From Cryptomeria japonica (taxonomy: Eukaryota > Streptophyta > Pinopsida > Cupressales > Cupressaceae), in the NCBI RefSeq assembly GCF_030272615.1, contig NC_081405.1, forward strand, positions 161,392,694 through 161,456,693: a stretch of DNA of 64,000 nt, given 5' to 3'. Positions 33,481 through 46,112 of this stretch are shown here, piece after piece. Under the pieces are notes generated by a model. The model was not told where the DNA came from, made no database searches, and was given only the letters and a program-made list of their open reading frames with translations. Positions within the stretch are counted from its first letter, which is position 1, and the number at the start of each line of letters is the position of its first letter. Made by a program: the position numbers and the translations under genes.

Positions 33481-34666
33481 GAAATGGTTATGTATTATAA
33501 ATGTATCCAAATATGAATTAATCCATACCCCTTGTGAAAATGATTAATGCTCCTAAAATGTAGATGTTGGATGTAGATGTAAGTAAGGTGATGTGTATCA
33601 GAGTACTACATCATGATTGTAAGAAAAGTCCCTTATACTTAGCTTCCTCATAGCAACTCTGTTCCATGCATATGCATGCATACAAAATATTTATAATGTA
33701 TGAACGAATAGATGTATGGGAGATCCATGGCTTGAATAATAATGCTTTATTTCCTCATCAAGCATGGTAGTATCGATCTTGACCGAGGTATCAGAAACCA
33801 AGGTTGTGTTCCACCTGTAAACAAACATCTTAAACAAGGAAGGTTCCCCTCCATTTTGGTTCACATAGGCATGGTCGAGGTATAAGTTGTAGTTAGTAAG
33901 ACAAAGTGATCCATGACCATATTTTTGCATAGGATCTCGTAGCTTAGTGAACTTATCACGTAGACACCATTAGTATTTTCCCTAGAACTTCATTGGAACA
34001 ATCTGCAGATAGAAAACAAAGAAAAAGATATCATGAACCATCCCGACTACTCTAATTACTAGTGGATATATTGGATTAGCATAGGAAATTGATACACAAA
34101 GTAATAACCTGACTAAGTGCTTGTTAGCCCAAACAAAATCTTCTTGTCAAAGAGATATGTCATCATGTTTTATTGTAAGGAAAGATGTATCCTCGTTAAG
34201 ATGGTCGCACGTATGATTTCCTCAGATGTTTGATTGTTTGTTGATTTGATAGTTGGTCATCTTTAGGTAGCTCAAACATTGTTTTGTTTCTAGCTCGATG
34301 TTTATTTGCAATGTTTTTGATTGATTTTGATGTTTTATGATGTTTTTGAGTTTTCCATTTTTTGAATGTTTTAGCTTTTTTCTAGGACATTTTTTGAATG
34401 TTTTTGGTCTTTTTGAGATTTATGAATGTTTTACTCGGTGAATGGCCAGTATTAAGAATCCATTCCCATCATTAGGTTAAAAAATAAATTTGCCCGCAGT
34501 TAGCTGTCACTATGAAAGCATGATGCATGAGATATGAGGCAATAACCCTGATTGTAGATCAATAACAAGCCATGGTAGATATGATGTATAAGTGGATGCA
34601 ATGGATGTGATCGCAAAAAGTATGAATGACAATGGAGCCACAACCTTTTTAATGTGAGGATCTAGT
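33481..34666. other. GypE 3' non-coding region, part
   Basis: AT-rich and without a supportable ORF. Words around 34310-34430 (TTTTTGAATGTTTT) and 34480-34640 resemble the GypC region after its integrase. Confidence 0.4.
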
Positions 34667-36174
34667 TGTTACTGATAGGGAGGTGAATCACTATTAACAA
34701 TAAACTACAATCTTTCACCAATCTTAAAACACCACCCAAAATAGTTCATAACTAGTACCGATAACTGATCAAACAATCTTCAAATCAAATTTACCAAACT
34801 ATTACCAGTAGCTACTTAGTGTTCATCATTAAGAAAACATAGTAAAGACATCAAATGAATAACTCAACAATCCATCCACAACATGAACACAAAGTGTTTT
34901 CACGTGGAAACCCAAATGGGAGAAACCATGGTGGGAATTGGTACCTACAAAATATTTTCACTCTTTCAGAATGCACCCTGTTAAAGGCCTAGCCCAGTTA
35001 GGAGCTTTACAATAATGCTCGGTTAAGAGAAGACCTTGTTAGTAGTCACCCGGTGAAGGGATTTTAATCTCAGTCCTATTAGGAGCTCTACCCTATTAGG
35101 AGTAACCTTGCTAAACTATTCAAGCCCAAATTAATGAGCCACCTGGTGAAGGGATTTACAAGATCAGGCTTGTTAGAACCTACCCAGTTAAAAGATTTTA
35201 ATACTGTTGTAATTGTTAGGAAACAACAGGTAAATGATCTAATCAATGCACTCTCTACTTGCTAGTACAGATCCATTTTAGCTCCAATCTGCTTCACACA
35301 TGCATACATCTCAATCTGGTTTGACACACTCTTCTTCTCTGATCACTAACACACTAAACCTTCTCAAACTTGACCTAACTACACTTTTCAACTAGGTCAG
35401 TTAAAAAACCCTAAAAACATTAAAATAAATAAATTTACATCATAGATCATATTAAATCATTATAAATCATTTATAGATCATCATACAAATCATTACAATA
35501 AATTTCAAGACAATTACAATCGTTGAATGATCATAACACATCACCGTGCATCGATCTTATAAGCTATCAAACCCTTATCACATTATGCTAGGCACTTCAC
35601 TATTTCCCAAGAAATTTGATCCTTGTATGTGCTTAAATACAATCTTATCATCATGTACAGTTTCTAAAACATCATCACTAACTTATGAACATGATAAGAT
35701 CTACTACCAAACCATAAATCATTACCGGACAAAGATCTTGATATCGGTTCTCAAACCCTACACTGAATAAACAACAGTCAATTATAAACATGACTTCCGG
35801 TTCTCCAAACATGATGTGGCTCTAGTCATAGACTCATTACAATGTCATAAGCATACATTCCAAACCACAATTCCTAAGTCAACATGGATCTCTACTGCAA
35901 CCATCTCCTTCACTATTCCTACTTACCGATTGACTGTCAATTTAGCAAACATTCCATTACTGGTTAGGCTTAGATAACTTAGATGATATACCAAACATAA
36001 ACATACATGGTTGTGATCAATGACAACATAAATAACTGATCATAAATCATCACATCTTAATTATATCATCACCAACAGTCCATCAATATATCATCACCAA
36101 TAGTCCTTCATTATATCATCAACATCCTTTATCGGTACATCATCATCTCCATCAGTTATGCCAATATTCCAACA
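34667..36174 (-). mobile_element. Copia-type solo LTR inserted in GypE
   Basis: On the minus strand it begins TGTTGGAATATTGG and ends CTATCAGTAACA. Near its end it has a GTGATTCACCTCCC word comparable with GATTCACCCCCCC at the same place in the CopL and CopR LTRs, and the region with GGGTTTCCACGTG seen in many plant copia LTRs. It separates two GypE parts whose order is otherwise that of GypC. No matching target duplication is visible (CTAGT against ACACT). Confidence 0.55.
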
Positions 36175-36359
36175 ACACTTACGAATGGCATTTGTTTGCC
36201 AAGTTTTCAAATCCATACTTATCCAAGGTGTCACCAAAGTGGTTTTCACCATTTGGATGACTAATTTTTCTTTACTATTTTCTTGATTTTTTAATTTTTT
36301 TGTAGTTTTTTCAAGACTTTTTTTGAATATTTTTGGTCTTTTGGAGATTTTACAAACTT

Positions 36360-37480
36360 GATGCTCTACATAGCTTATGTGTAGAACCCTTTGAGATGCA
36401 TGTTGTTTAGTAGATCTACCAGTTGTTCCCATTCTAAAGTTGCTAACTCATATGCCCCAGACGTGAAGACAACGATGATGACATATGGACCTAGCCAATT
36501 GGATTCAAATTTGCCCTGATGTTCTCTGTTTGGTTGATTATAAGGATTCTCTTTGAGAAAAAGGTCTCCTATCTCAAATTTACGAGGTATGATCCTATTA
36601 TTATAGCTTCTACTCATGCATTTCTGGTATGCCTCAAGGTGATTGTAGGCAGCTTGTCACTTCTCATCTAGTAGTTCCAAGTCTTGAAGACAAGAGACTC
36701 AATATTCTTCATCATTAATTAGATTATGCAAGAAAATCCATAGGGATGGTAATTCAACCTTAATAGGCAAGATAACATCCAATCCATAAACAAGTGAGTA
36801 TGGGATTACGCTTGTAGGGGTTCAAATGCTAGTTTGATATGCCTATAGTGTGGGATTCAGACAAATGTGCCAATCACAACCAACATCATTGATCATCTTC
36901 TTTAGTGTCATCAATATATTCTTGTTTGAGGCTTCTAATAGACCATTTCCTTGTGGGTAATATGGTGTGGATAAATGATGTTGTATATGAAACTTCTCAC
37001 AGAGTTCTTAGACATCTTGATTTTTGAAGAGAATCTCGTTATGTGTGATGATGGATATGGGAACAACATAATGATAGATGATATAATTTAGGATGAATTA
37101 GGTGATCTTCTTATTGGTGACTTGGGTGAGTGGAATGGCTTCAATCCACTTTGTGAAGTACTCAGTGGTAGTAATGATGAATTTATGACCAGTGGATGAA
37201 GATGGATGGATTTTACCCACAAGGTCAAGTCTCAAATGACAAAAGGGCCATGGTGTTGTGATGGGTTGCAATTATTGCACATGTGCATGTATCAAATCTT
37301 TGTGTACTTGGCATTTCTTGCACTTTCTGACAAAGTAATGGGAGTCTTTTTCTATGAAGGGCCAATAGTATCCTGTCCTCACGATATTTTTAGCCAACAA
37401 AGGCCACTTGAGTGGGCTCCACAGATACCTTCATGTACTTCTTCTAAAGCTATCATCACCTCAACTTTATCTAAACATCA
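36360..37480 (-). pseudogene. pol: GypE integrase, heavily shifted
   Basis: The clearest part is 36375-36617: MSRSYNNRIIPRKFEIGDL, then GKFESNWLGPYVI and a closing NNMHLKGFYT, the C-terminal block of this integrase group. Upstream, short frames show a STPYYPQGNG-like segment followed by EASNK (about 36920-36970) and the HSSGL and YYW-like pieces of the zinc-binding part. There are many frameshifts. Confidence 0.65.
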
Positions 37481-37819
37481 AAGGAGAGTACCATGAATAC
37501 TTCATTGGTATAGGGTTTCAGCAAATGATTATGTATTAGGTGGATTGGCATATGAAGGTTTCTCATTGATTATTTGATTGGTTTCATGGAAGGATTCGAT
37601 CATGCAGGTAAGAGTAAAAATCATCATACTATGGGGAATTGGGACTAGTGAGTTGACATACCATCTCAGATTCCAAGATATCATAAGTCAGGATCCAAAG
37701 CTATTAAACTAAGAACTCTTAGCGTGTTGAGTTCTATGGAAGATCAAGAAGAGAGGCTATTGTAGCCATTACATCTATAGCTCTGTTCTGCTCTCGAGGA
37801 ATCTGATCGAAGGTGATAG

Positions 37820-38060
37820 TTGTGAATAATTACTTGAAACTATCAACCAGTTTCTTGTAAGGCTTGATCTTATCATCCTTAGTTTGGTAATAATCATTAA
37901 CATGTCAAATGACTAGCTGTGAATCACCATAGACTTGTAGCTCCTTCAAGTTCCATTGTATGGCCATTTTTAGTCATGTCATCAAAGCCTCATATTTTGC
38001 TATGTTGTTTGTTCATGGGAATGTGAGCCTATATGATTTTGGGATGCTATCACCTTGAGG
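37820..38060 (-). pseudogene. pol: GypE RNase H fragment
   Basis: The minus strand reads TNNIAKYEAL, then MAIQWNLKELQVYGDSQLVI and YYQTKDDKIKPYK, all matching the GypC RNase H at 22022-22564. The N-terminal part with the first Asp is lost at 38060. Confidence 0.65.
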
Positions 38061-38637
38061 TGTGATTGTAATGGATGGAATTTTCCACCTTAGGAAAGAT
38101 AAATCCCCAAGGACAAATTATCCATCTGATTACCTCTTCGAACAGGCACAACACTGAGCTAGGAGAAAAAGGGATGCTATGGAATAGTCAGAGAACTGAG
38201 ACAAACCTCTGACGAACTCTACAAAGTTCTGTAACTGAGACGATAGCACAGGCCCAAGACTACATTGCAGATTGTGGACTACAGTGCGGTACGCTAGTGT
38301 CCTAGGTAGACAGAACACAGAGCTAGACAAAGATGCCTGGTTCTTATAGATAGAACATAGAACAAAAGAAAAATTAAGTAAACTACTAACTATCTAATGA
38401 GCTAACAAACTATGAATGAATAAATATAGAATGTATATAATATGGGTGAAATAATCTATGAACCGCTTAAATGGTAAGATGAAGTAGAAAGGATAGAGAA
38501 AATGGGGAACCTAGGAAGCTCTCGAGTTTAGGACGCTAGCATGCTGCGCTGTCATCTGTACATCCCAAAAAGGATAAATCCTAGAGTCTAAGTGCTTGAT
38601 CAAACCTGTACCTACGCACGTAGAAAAAGGGAGAAAA
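38061..38637. other. Unassigned sequence between GypE and GypA
   Basis: No ORF, LTR end or repeat is recognised. Confidence 0.35.
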
Positions 38638-39439
38638 TGTTGGGGATGTATAGGGGCTTGCCTCAGTTAGACCCCCGCTTAGGTGTTTCCACCACCATGA
38701 ACAACCAAATTGGTATAGATTGAAAAATAGATAACTTGGAACAAATTGGTAAATTGGTAAATAGATGCAAAAAGAAAACTAATTCCTATTGCATGCAAAT
38801 AAATATTGAAATATTGGTAAATACACTTATTAATGCAAAGGATTCATTGCATGAAAGTGAAATAAAGAGAGTAAGTTTGGAAATCAAACCCTCCTTGATA
38901 TTTGTCACCGCGAGCGTGATGAAGCCCACTTGATAGATGAATTGATAAGAAGCCATCATGAGATCCGGATGCTTGACGTTGTTATTTAATAGCTTGCTTT
39001 TGGTGTTGATGTTGCATGAGTCAAGAGCTCACTAAAGAGAGATTTTTGAGAGAGCTTGAGAGAGTGCAAAGATAAAGAGCCAAGAACCCAAAGTGGGAAC
39101 CCCCCAAATGAGTTGGAAAGGGTTTTTAATTCAAAACAAGCATGAAGATATGTTACGAAATGGTGTGGACCAAAGGACATGTGTCGACACACATCTGAGT
39201 GACTGTCACTTTTAAAATATGAATATTTCTTGGGATGTTAGCATGGCGTGTGAATGTTCCTACATCACACTATCCATTGGGAATAGGTCCCAAAGGGTTG
39301 ATAGGGCTAAACAATGATCCTTGGGATTAAGGTCCAATGATGACAAAATGTTGCAATTTTGATCATAGGGTCATCATAAGTTCCTTAGGCATCATGGACA
39401 AGTGTCATAAATGCATCGGGTATAATTTAGGATACTACA
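38638..39439 (-). repeat. 3' LTR of GypA
   Basis: On the minus strand it begins TGTAGTATCC right after the purine tract and ends CCCCAACA, 802 bp. The same layout is seen at 16044-16817. The 5' partner is outside the window or lost. Confidence 0.7.
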
Positions 39440-39456
39440 TTTTGCCCCCACTTTAG
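39440..39456 (-). promoter_or_regulatory. Polypurine tract of GypA
   Basis: On the minus strand, CTAAAGTGGGGGCAAAA lies next to the LTR start, as in GypH and GypB. Confidence 0.7.
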
Positions 39457-39970
39457 TGGACTGATCAGTCGTAGGGATCAGTCCCAGTAAAATAGTTTAG
39501 AAGACATATATTCCAAGCTCACACTGCATAATAAATGTTGCCAAGGTAATAAATGCACTTTAGAGATGCTACGAGAGTCGTAGAAGTGAGGTCCACAATC
39601 ACAAATGATGCTTCCAAGTTTCTGCAAAGAAAATGTAGCATTTGAAAAGACAAAGAACATGTTGAAAAACAACCAAATGTGTCAGCATGAAAAATGGAGG
39701 AAGTTACTCAGGTGAGAATAATAATTAGGAATTGTTAGTCTAGAAAGAAGTGAAAAATCAGATGTAGACGAGTATATGTCCCCTCATGTTTTTCCACCAA
39801 TGAAGTGGGGAAATAAGGAAGGAAAGAGAGACAAAATTGTTCCAAAGAAGGTGGAAACCATTTTGGACAAAAAATTAGCTTATATATTCAAAATTAGGTC
39901 CATTGAAGGGTCATTTTTACTCTTCATTGCAAGCATTTGAGCTCAGAATTGTATAGAGCCAAAGCAAAAA
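39457..39970. other. GypA region between PMD gene and purine tract
   Basis: Non-coding. If the PMD gene has its own promoter, it should lie here, just upstream of its first ATG on the plus strand. No clear TATA box is picked out. Confidence 0.4.
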
Positions 39971-42470
39971 ATGCCTTGTAGACAAGAGATTAGGGTGAGT
40001 ATGATCAAGGAGCTTCTCACCATAGTCAAGTAGGGAGAGGAGCCCGACTAGGTATGCTTCGAGTCATACTCATTTTTATCATTTTATGCATATTTTGAGG
40101 ATTTTTTAGAGGAAAATAGTGCAGGCATCCACATGACGTGTTGTGGTCCTGCCAGCAGTCTTCTATCCCATATGAGTGTTGGCATCCGAAGGATGCACTA
40201 TCATCCCTTTTGGAAGCTATCATCCAGAAGATGCGATGTCCTCTTCTGGGTGCGCTAGCGTCCATCAAAAATGATGAGGAAGGAAACTGATGAAATATTT
40301 TTCAGTTGTTTGCGTGTGCAGAGATTGCCCAAGATGCGGGAGCACACTATGGGGAATCTATTGCAGATGTTGTGAGACATATTAAAGGATCTCACACAGG
40401 CTAAGCAATTACTAGTGCACAGTATTGGCTTATGGTGAATGTATATGCTCCCCGAGTTCCAGTTCCACGCCCCCATGCTACGGGCACTGATGGAGCGCTT
40501 AGATGTTGATACCCTATCATTTCACCTACCCACTGGGCAGATGATTGTGACATTAGTAGATGTTTACCAGATTTTGCGGCTTCCCATCAGAGGGGAGCAA
40601 GTCACCATGGCAATCTTGTCATAGCGAGAGCTCATCGCCCAATAAGAGTGGGCCTTAGGTTGATAGGTAGACAACATAGGCTATGTGTACTTGCGAGCAT
40701 TAGGCTAGGGCTGAGTAGTCATTCCTCTTGTCTAGTGCATCATGATACCAAACACAACATTGTGGGTCCTAACAGATGGCTAAGGATCAGAGTTGGCAGT
40801 AGGGTTTGCGCCACTTATTAAAGAGATGGAGGAGAGACAGACTATATACATGTGGGGCCACAATATGTTGGCTCATTTATACTATGAGATTTCATGGTAC
40901 ATGCACCATGAGTATCATAGTTTGACTGCGTGCACTCTACTATAGGTATGGGTCTTCGATCACATCACATGCACTCGAACTATAGGATTTCTGACACTGA
41001 TGCCTTTGGACATGCCGTGGGCACATGCCTATCCTCTATGGCATGGAGCATGGCTCACAAGAGACCTGACCTTCTAGTGCATCTCATTCGACCAACTTGG
41101 GATCAGTGACATCGTCTGGCAGCCATATCGGGAGATGGGGGTTTGGGTCCTAGACCAACTATAGGTACCTTAGATGCATAGAGACTGAATCTTACTCAAG
41201 CAGTAAGACTACATGGTCATGCCTTACTACTGGCACCGATGCATGAGGTAGTTCAGATAGTGCCACCCGTTGCTCCTACTTATGCACGATCAGTCAGGAG
41301 CACTCTGAGACCCCAGGACTGGCCTCATCCCACCATCAGGGACATACATGATAGCTCTGAGGGTAGTGATGATGATGACATAAATCCACAACTAGCTATA
41401 GAAAATGTCAGAGTCACTACTGACTTCACTGAGCAGTGGGAGACAGTTGCCTCGACACCGATCTTCCCACCAGATGCAACAGGAGGAGATGCAGGGGCGC
41501 TAGGAGAGGATGAGTTCAAGGGCTTGTCAGAGGCGAAGGATGATAGACTAGGCCTATAGCGGTGGAAGAGGATCTCAAGTCTAGATAGACTGATCGGGTG
41601 GGCACTCCCAGTACCAGTTATACCACTAGTAGCCGCCACAGTTGGCATAGAGGGGTCCAATAGTAGGGCTCCTCTGTGAGATCTAGACTGGCAGGCGGGT
41701 GATCCTAGTATGCATATGCTATTTTTTGTTTATGTACTTTCACTTCTTTTGATACTCATATGCATAGATAGAGATTTTTGATATGATGAGGTATTGATGC
41801 AGAGTCTTTCTGTGTTTACACAGGGTGTGCCAGAGTGGCTGAGTTTTGTTTATCAGTCACTTGCAGAGATCATCTCAAATGTACAGCCTTAGGGTCATGT
41901 ACTAGATGCTTATCGACCCATCCAGTCAGTAGGATGACACACACAACTATTTGAGCCTATAGCATGGTTGGGTGGATCTAGTACAGGGAGCAATGCAGTT
42001 TCCCACTGTGACGAGGTAGCAGGGTTAGGCCTTGCAAGAGGTATGAACTATCTTGAGAGAGAGACTAGGTAGTGACATGAGCTGAGAGTGCCGAGAGGAA
42101 ACATGACACTCTATAGAGCCAGGTCAATGAACTTCAATGACAATTGGATGCCGTTCAACAGGGTGTCATGGGTCATCGAGACCACCCCCAAGTGCATTAG
42201 CTGATGATGAACCTAGATGCCACACGTTAGTGAGAGATCAGCCTATGGGAGGAGCTGATGATACAGTGAGAGACTAGTTCGGAGCTACTAGGGGAGCTAA
42301 GGTGTCTGCACTTGCATACTACAACTGTGAGGTCACATTCCACCTCATTCTGATAGCCTCTAAGGAGAGATGAGGATCCACCGATGCCAGCCAGTTCAGG
42401 GACACATCCCCAAGTCTGAGATCCATCAACACCAAGCCTAGACCTGTCAACACCAGTGGGTTAATATATG
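39971..42470 (+). pseudogene. Plant mobile domain gene, antisense in GypA
   Basis: Proposed exons are 39971-40051, 40322 to about 41709, and 41824 to about 42465. Exon 1 has 27 codons and ends before GTATGC. Exon 2 contains the PMD: RALMERLDVDTLSFHLPTGQ, then MIVTLVDVYQILRLPIRG (about 40480-40600), LIKEMEERQ, LYYEISWYMHHEYHSLTACT (about 40860-40940), VWVFDHI, and DIVWQPYREM (about 41105-41140). An acidic stretch with GSDDDD follows. A decayed Arg/Glu-rich tail is in exon 3. PMD proteins are known from MAIN/MAIL1 of Arabidopsis and from plant transposons. About ten stops break it, several at Gln or Arg positions. The strand is opposite to GypA pol. Confidence 0.75.
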
Positions 42471-42928
42471 TTTTATGTAGATGGATGATGTATAACATTC
42501 TTTTTGATATGTACATAAATATATTTTACACATATACGACAACATCACGTATTTTTGTAGTGATGCGATATATGTATATGATACATTATATATATATGAT
42601 GTGATTCGACATTTTGATATTTTCTCTTGTGTCATCATGGATGGATGTTTTCATTTGTATTATGTGTTTATATGATGTATGATGTAGATTAGATGGCTAT
42701 CATGCTTTCATTTACATGTCATTATGTTCATACATGCATGGTGAAATACTATGATGATCTATGAATTTTAGAATAGTGCATATGTACACACACACACATG
42801 TGGATATGGCTATGCATAGTCACTTTATAACACAATAACATAAGTCTGTGTTGACAAAGGATACGTGTCAGGACATGACCGTCATAGGGAAATAGGAATC
42901 ACGTGCAAGACACATATTACATATTTTT
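42471..42928. other. GypA spacer between PMD gene end and integrase end
   Basis: AT-rich sequence with ATGATGTAT-type words and a short CA run near 42790, without coding. The two genes converge here tail to tail. Confidence 0.5.
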
Positions 42929-44330
42929 CTATGAATAGTATCAACGCAAGTGTGCAACATTGATAGGCTCTTTGAGAGGAGTGCCATCCATGGAAGATAA
43001 ATCATAGGCACCAAAACCATACACAGAAGTAACGATGTAAGGACCTAACCAAATCAGACTAAACTTTTCGCGTTGGTCGGGTGGCGCATTGACATTTCTC
43101 TGGTTCTCATAGTGGACCAAGTCACCTATTTGGAATGTTCTAGGAAGCACACTTTGGCTATACTAATGAGATTGAGATTTTTGATAAGCCTAGAGATGTT
43201 GAAGGGCCTTCAAACAATGCTCATCTAAGAGCTCCAGCTGATTCAAATAAAGAGTACGATAAGAATCATCATCAATAACCCTTTTTAAGGAGATACGTAA
43301 AGAGGGGATCTCCACTTTTAGAGGAATGATGGCGTTAGCACCATACATGAGGTTATAGGGCGTCGTTCCTGTAGCCATATGAACACTCTTGCGATAGGAC
43401 CATAACACATAAATTAGTTGTGAATGCCAATCCTTACCATGCTTAGTGGCATTCTTGTGTAAGATCTACTTGATGGTTTTGTTAGATGCTTCCGCTTGAC
43501 CGTTGGACTATGGATAGTAAGGAGTGGAAAAGACATGCTGAACGTGGAACTTCTTAAGGAACTGCTTGACCTCCTTGTTCTTAAATGGTGCACCATTATC
43601 ATAAATGAGGGTAGAAGGTATACTGAATTGAGAAATGATGTTATCCATAATAAAACCACAAATCATGTCAGCGGTAGTCAAACGCAGTGGTACTGCTTCA
43701 ACCCACTTCATGAAGTAATCTGTGGTGGTAATAATAAAGATATGACCTTTAGATGATGGAGGAGATATTTTACCAATAATATCTAGTCCCCATGTTTGAA
43801 AAAGCCACAAAGAGACTTGACTACGGAGCTCCTGTGCGGGGGCCTGAATCAAGTTGCTATGTTGTTGATATTAAGGGCATTTCTTAACAAAAGCGAAGGA
43901 GTCTTTCTCTATCATTTTCCAATAGTACTCCATATGAATAAGTTTGTTCACCAAAGATTTACCACCAAAATGACCACCTCCAGAACCCAAGTGGGATTCT
44001 TGAAGGGCCACAGGGATCTTGGCTTTTGTTAAACATCACAAAAGAAGACCATTATATGATCTCCTGTATAGTATGTCTGATAAGAGGATATAATGGGTAG
44101 CTAATTTCTGAATTTACACATTCAAAATTTAACTAGCATCCTCGAGAAAGCTCCTGATCTTTAGATAATTGAATATATGTGCAAACCATTCTCTTAAGTA
44201 GAGATGAGCACATATGAGATTTTCTTGATATGCACTATCTAAAACACCTGGGAAGCAAAGGACTTGCACCACAAAGTAGTACTCATCCTGGCCAAAATCG
44301 GGGCCTACAAGGGAAGTCGTGCTTTCCATT
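42929..44330 (-). pseudogene. pol: GypA integrase
   Basis: The core is well kept. TWGLDIIGKISPP holds the first Asp, LIYDNGAPFKNKEV the second (43508-43852), then STPYYP, a TAG at 43508-43510, and SNGQAE with the Glu. WSYRKSVHMATGTTPYNLMYG and the C-terminal block FQIGDLVHYENQR and WLGPYIVTSVYGFGAYDL follow, ending at 42929. The zinc-binding start (43860-44330) is badly decayed. Stops at 43508, 43190 and 42941 fall where GypB keeps Gln, Gln and His/Arg-type residues. The catalytic triad survives. Confidence 0.8.
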
Positions 44331-44441
44331 GCATTTGCGTGACCATTTTCTCTCCGAGGGATGCTATCTAACATGTAAGTAATGAATTGTTTCAGTATAG
44401 TCAAAACTAAATCCTTATACTGAGACAATTTCAGTTGTTTC
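44331..44441 (-). pseudogene. pol: GypA RNase H, C-terminal part
   Basis: The minus strand from 44441 reads on as LSQYKDLVLTILKQF and then ENGHANAM, the end of an RNase H with Asp replaced by Asn at the last catalytic position. It is the continuation of 57573-57242, cut by GypB. Confidence 0.8.
44437..44441. repeat. Target-site duplication GTTTC, left copy
   Basis: GTTTC here and at 57237-57241 flank GypB exactly. Confidence 0.85.
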
Positions 44442-46092
44442 TGTAGCGTCGTAAATTGTACACCCTTGCTAGGGTGGTACAATTTCATGCTTGGTTAAGC
44501 ACCCGCCTTAGTGTGCTTTGCATCTTAAATTTCTAATCTCTTTAAAGTATTTAATTAATTAATTTAATTAAATCTAAATCTATATTTCATCACTTCACAC
44601 ATTATAAAATTGGTCCCTTTACCCTAAGCGTGCCCCTTTTCATCTGATTCCTTCAATTAATCATTAAATCATAAAACCTAATTATGTCCTATTTTGATCT
44701 TTGAAGTTTTATTTCTCATATCAAAACATCTCAGAATCAACTGTAACTTTGGGATTTTCTCTAATATCATCATATCTAACGACCCTAAAAATTTGGTGAA
44801 AAGTTGGTCGGACCATGTGCAAGTGCAACATTGTCCCCAACATTTTTCCTGAAATTTTGGGAGCACAATTCTATGATATTTTAATGCTTAACCCCAAAAT
44901 ATTGGTAGGACATTCAAATCCTAGGTTGGTCTAAAGATGAAATTAAGATCTAGGGTTTCATAAATAAGAGCTCTCTTTCTTCATTTGAAGGGATCAGACC
45001 TAGAAGGAATCGAATCTGGAAAAGATTTTGGAGCAATTACAAGGAGCCTTCTATGTAGCGAAAGACAAGATCTTTGGAGTTTTCAAGAACATTCAAAAAC
45101 ACATATCAAGCATTCTTTCATCAATTGGAGGCTTTTGAAGATATAGGAAAGCAATAGGAGATCGCCGACTAAAGATTGGCTTGTACCTCTCCCTTGGGAT
45201 AGGGTATGGTTTCATGTTGTTTCTATGTCTTTGTATGAGCTTTATCACATCAATTTGATTTGTATTCATGCTTTAGATCACTTTTCATCATTGCTTTAGA
45301 GCATTTACTTTGTCAATTACAAGCAATTAGGGCTTACTCTTTAGGGTTGCTCTAGATTGTTTACTCTCATCCTAGGATCTTGCACACACACAAGATTCTT
45401 GCACACACTCTTTTACTATACAAATCAGCTATTTGTTGAGGTGGAAGTCACCAAAATAGGGGTTTGACTAAGGAAAAACCCCATATAGCCACCCAAAACC
45501 TTATTTTTAGCTGCAGGTGCAGATTCAGGATCCAAGCATTGGTGCAAATTTCAGAATCGACAGAGCGCACAGAGATAGTTCCAGGGTTCAGATCTCAACA
45601 AAACCCCCAAGACAGGGGCGTGGCACCCTGGTCCTCCCTATTTTCAGCAAAATTTGGCAGATCAGTAGTTTAGAGTCTTTAGATCCCAATTTGTCAGGTA
45701 CAACTTCTAGTCTATAGAACCAGGACATGGACTCAGCACTCCAGTCCAAGATAGTTTGGCTCATATTTTTGGCATAGGTACACCTCTAAATTTGTCTCTT
45801 GATTTGTACTTTCCAGCAGTATATCAATTATTCTCAATTCTACATTTCTTGATTAGGGTTGTTTATGCATACTTTTATTCAAGGTTAAATCATTCAAATA
45901 TGCAATTTACTTCACTTCTTCCTCTCATTTGCTGCTAAGGAATAAAAACCCTAAGAGGTAATCCTTGGCTCTCTCTTCCTCACAAGAAGTATCCAAAGTG
46001 CATTACCTCCCTAGGCTCTTTCATATTCCACAGTGTGTACATGAGAGTGGGATTAGGGCTTGTTTGCTTAGTCTCACTTTTTCCCCTACATA
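44442..46092 (+). repeat. 5' LTR of GypB
   Basis: It begins TGTAGCGTCG and ends CCCTACATA, about 1,650 bp, collinear with 55566-57236. The TATA region here reads ATAAATAAG, weaker than in the 3' copy. Both LTRs end in TACATA rather than the usual CA, judged from the target duplication. Confidence 0.88.
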
Positions 46093-46095
46093 TTT

Positions 46096-46112
46096 TGGTG
46101 AACCCAACATGA
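46096..46112 (+). promoter_or_regulatory. Possible primer-binding site of GypB
   Basis: TGGTGAACCCAACATG starts three bases after the LTR. It opens TGG as tRNA-primed sites do. The tRNA is not assigned. Confidence 0.45.

Larger units (their letters stand above)
31740..38060 (-). mobile_element. GypE: strongly degraded Ty3/gypsy element
   Basis: On the minus strand, RNase H (about 38060-37820) and integrase (about 37480-36360) are followed by a T-rich stretch, a copia-type solo LTR insertion, AT-rich sequence, a long ATGATATAAATGA-type repeat and an antisense coding remnant (31800-32465). The order resembles GypA. No LTR, RT or protease of this element was found, and the limits are approximate. 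Confidence 0.55.

Noticed and set aside
40261-40476. Minus-strand ORFs over the PMD gene of GypA
   Set aside because: They have no domain match. The plus strand carries the clear PMD pattern.
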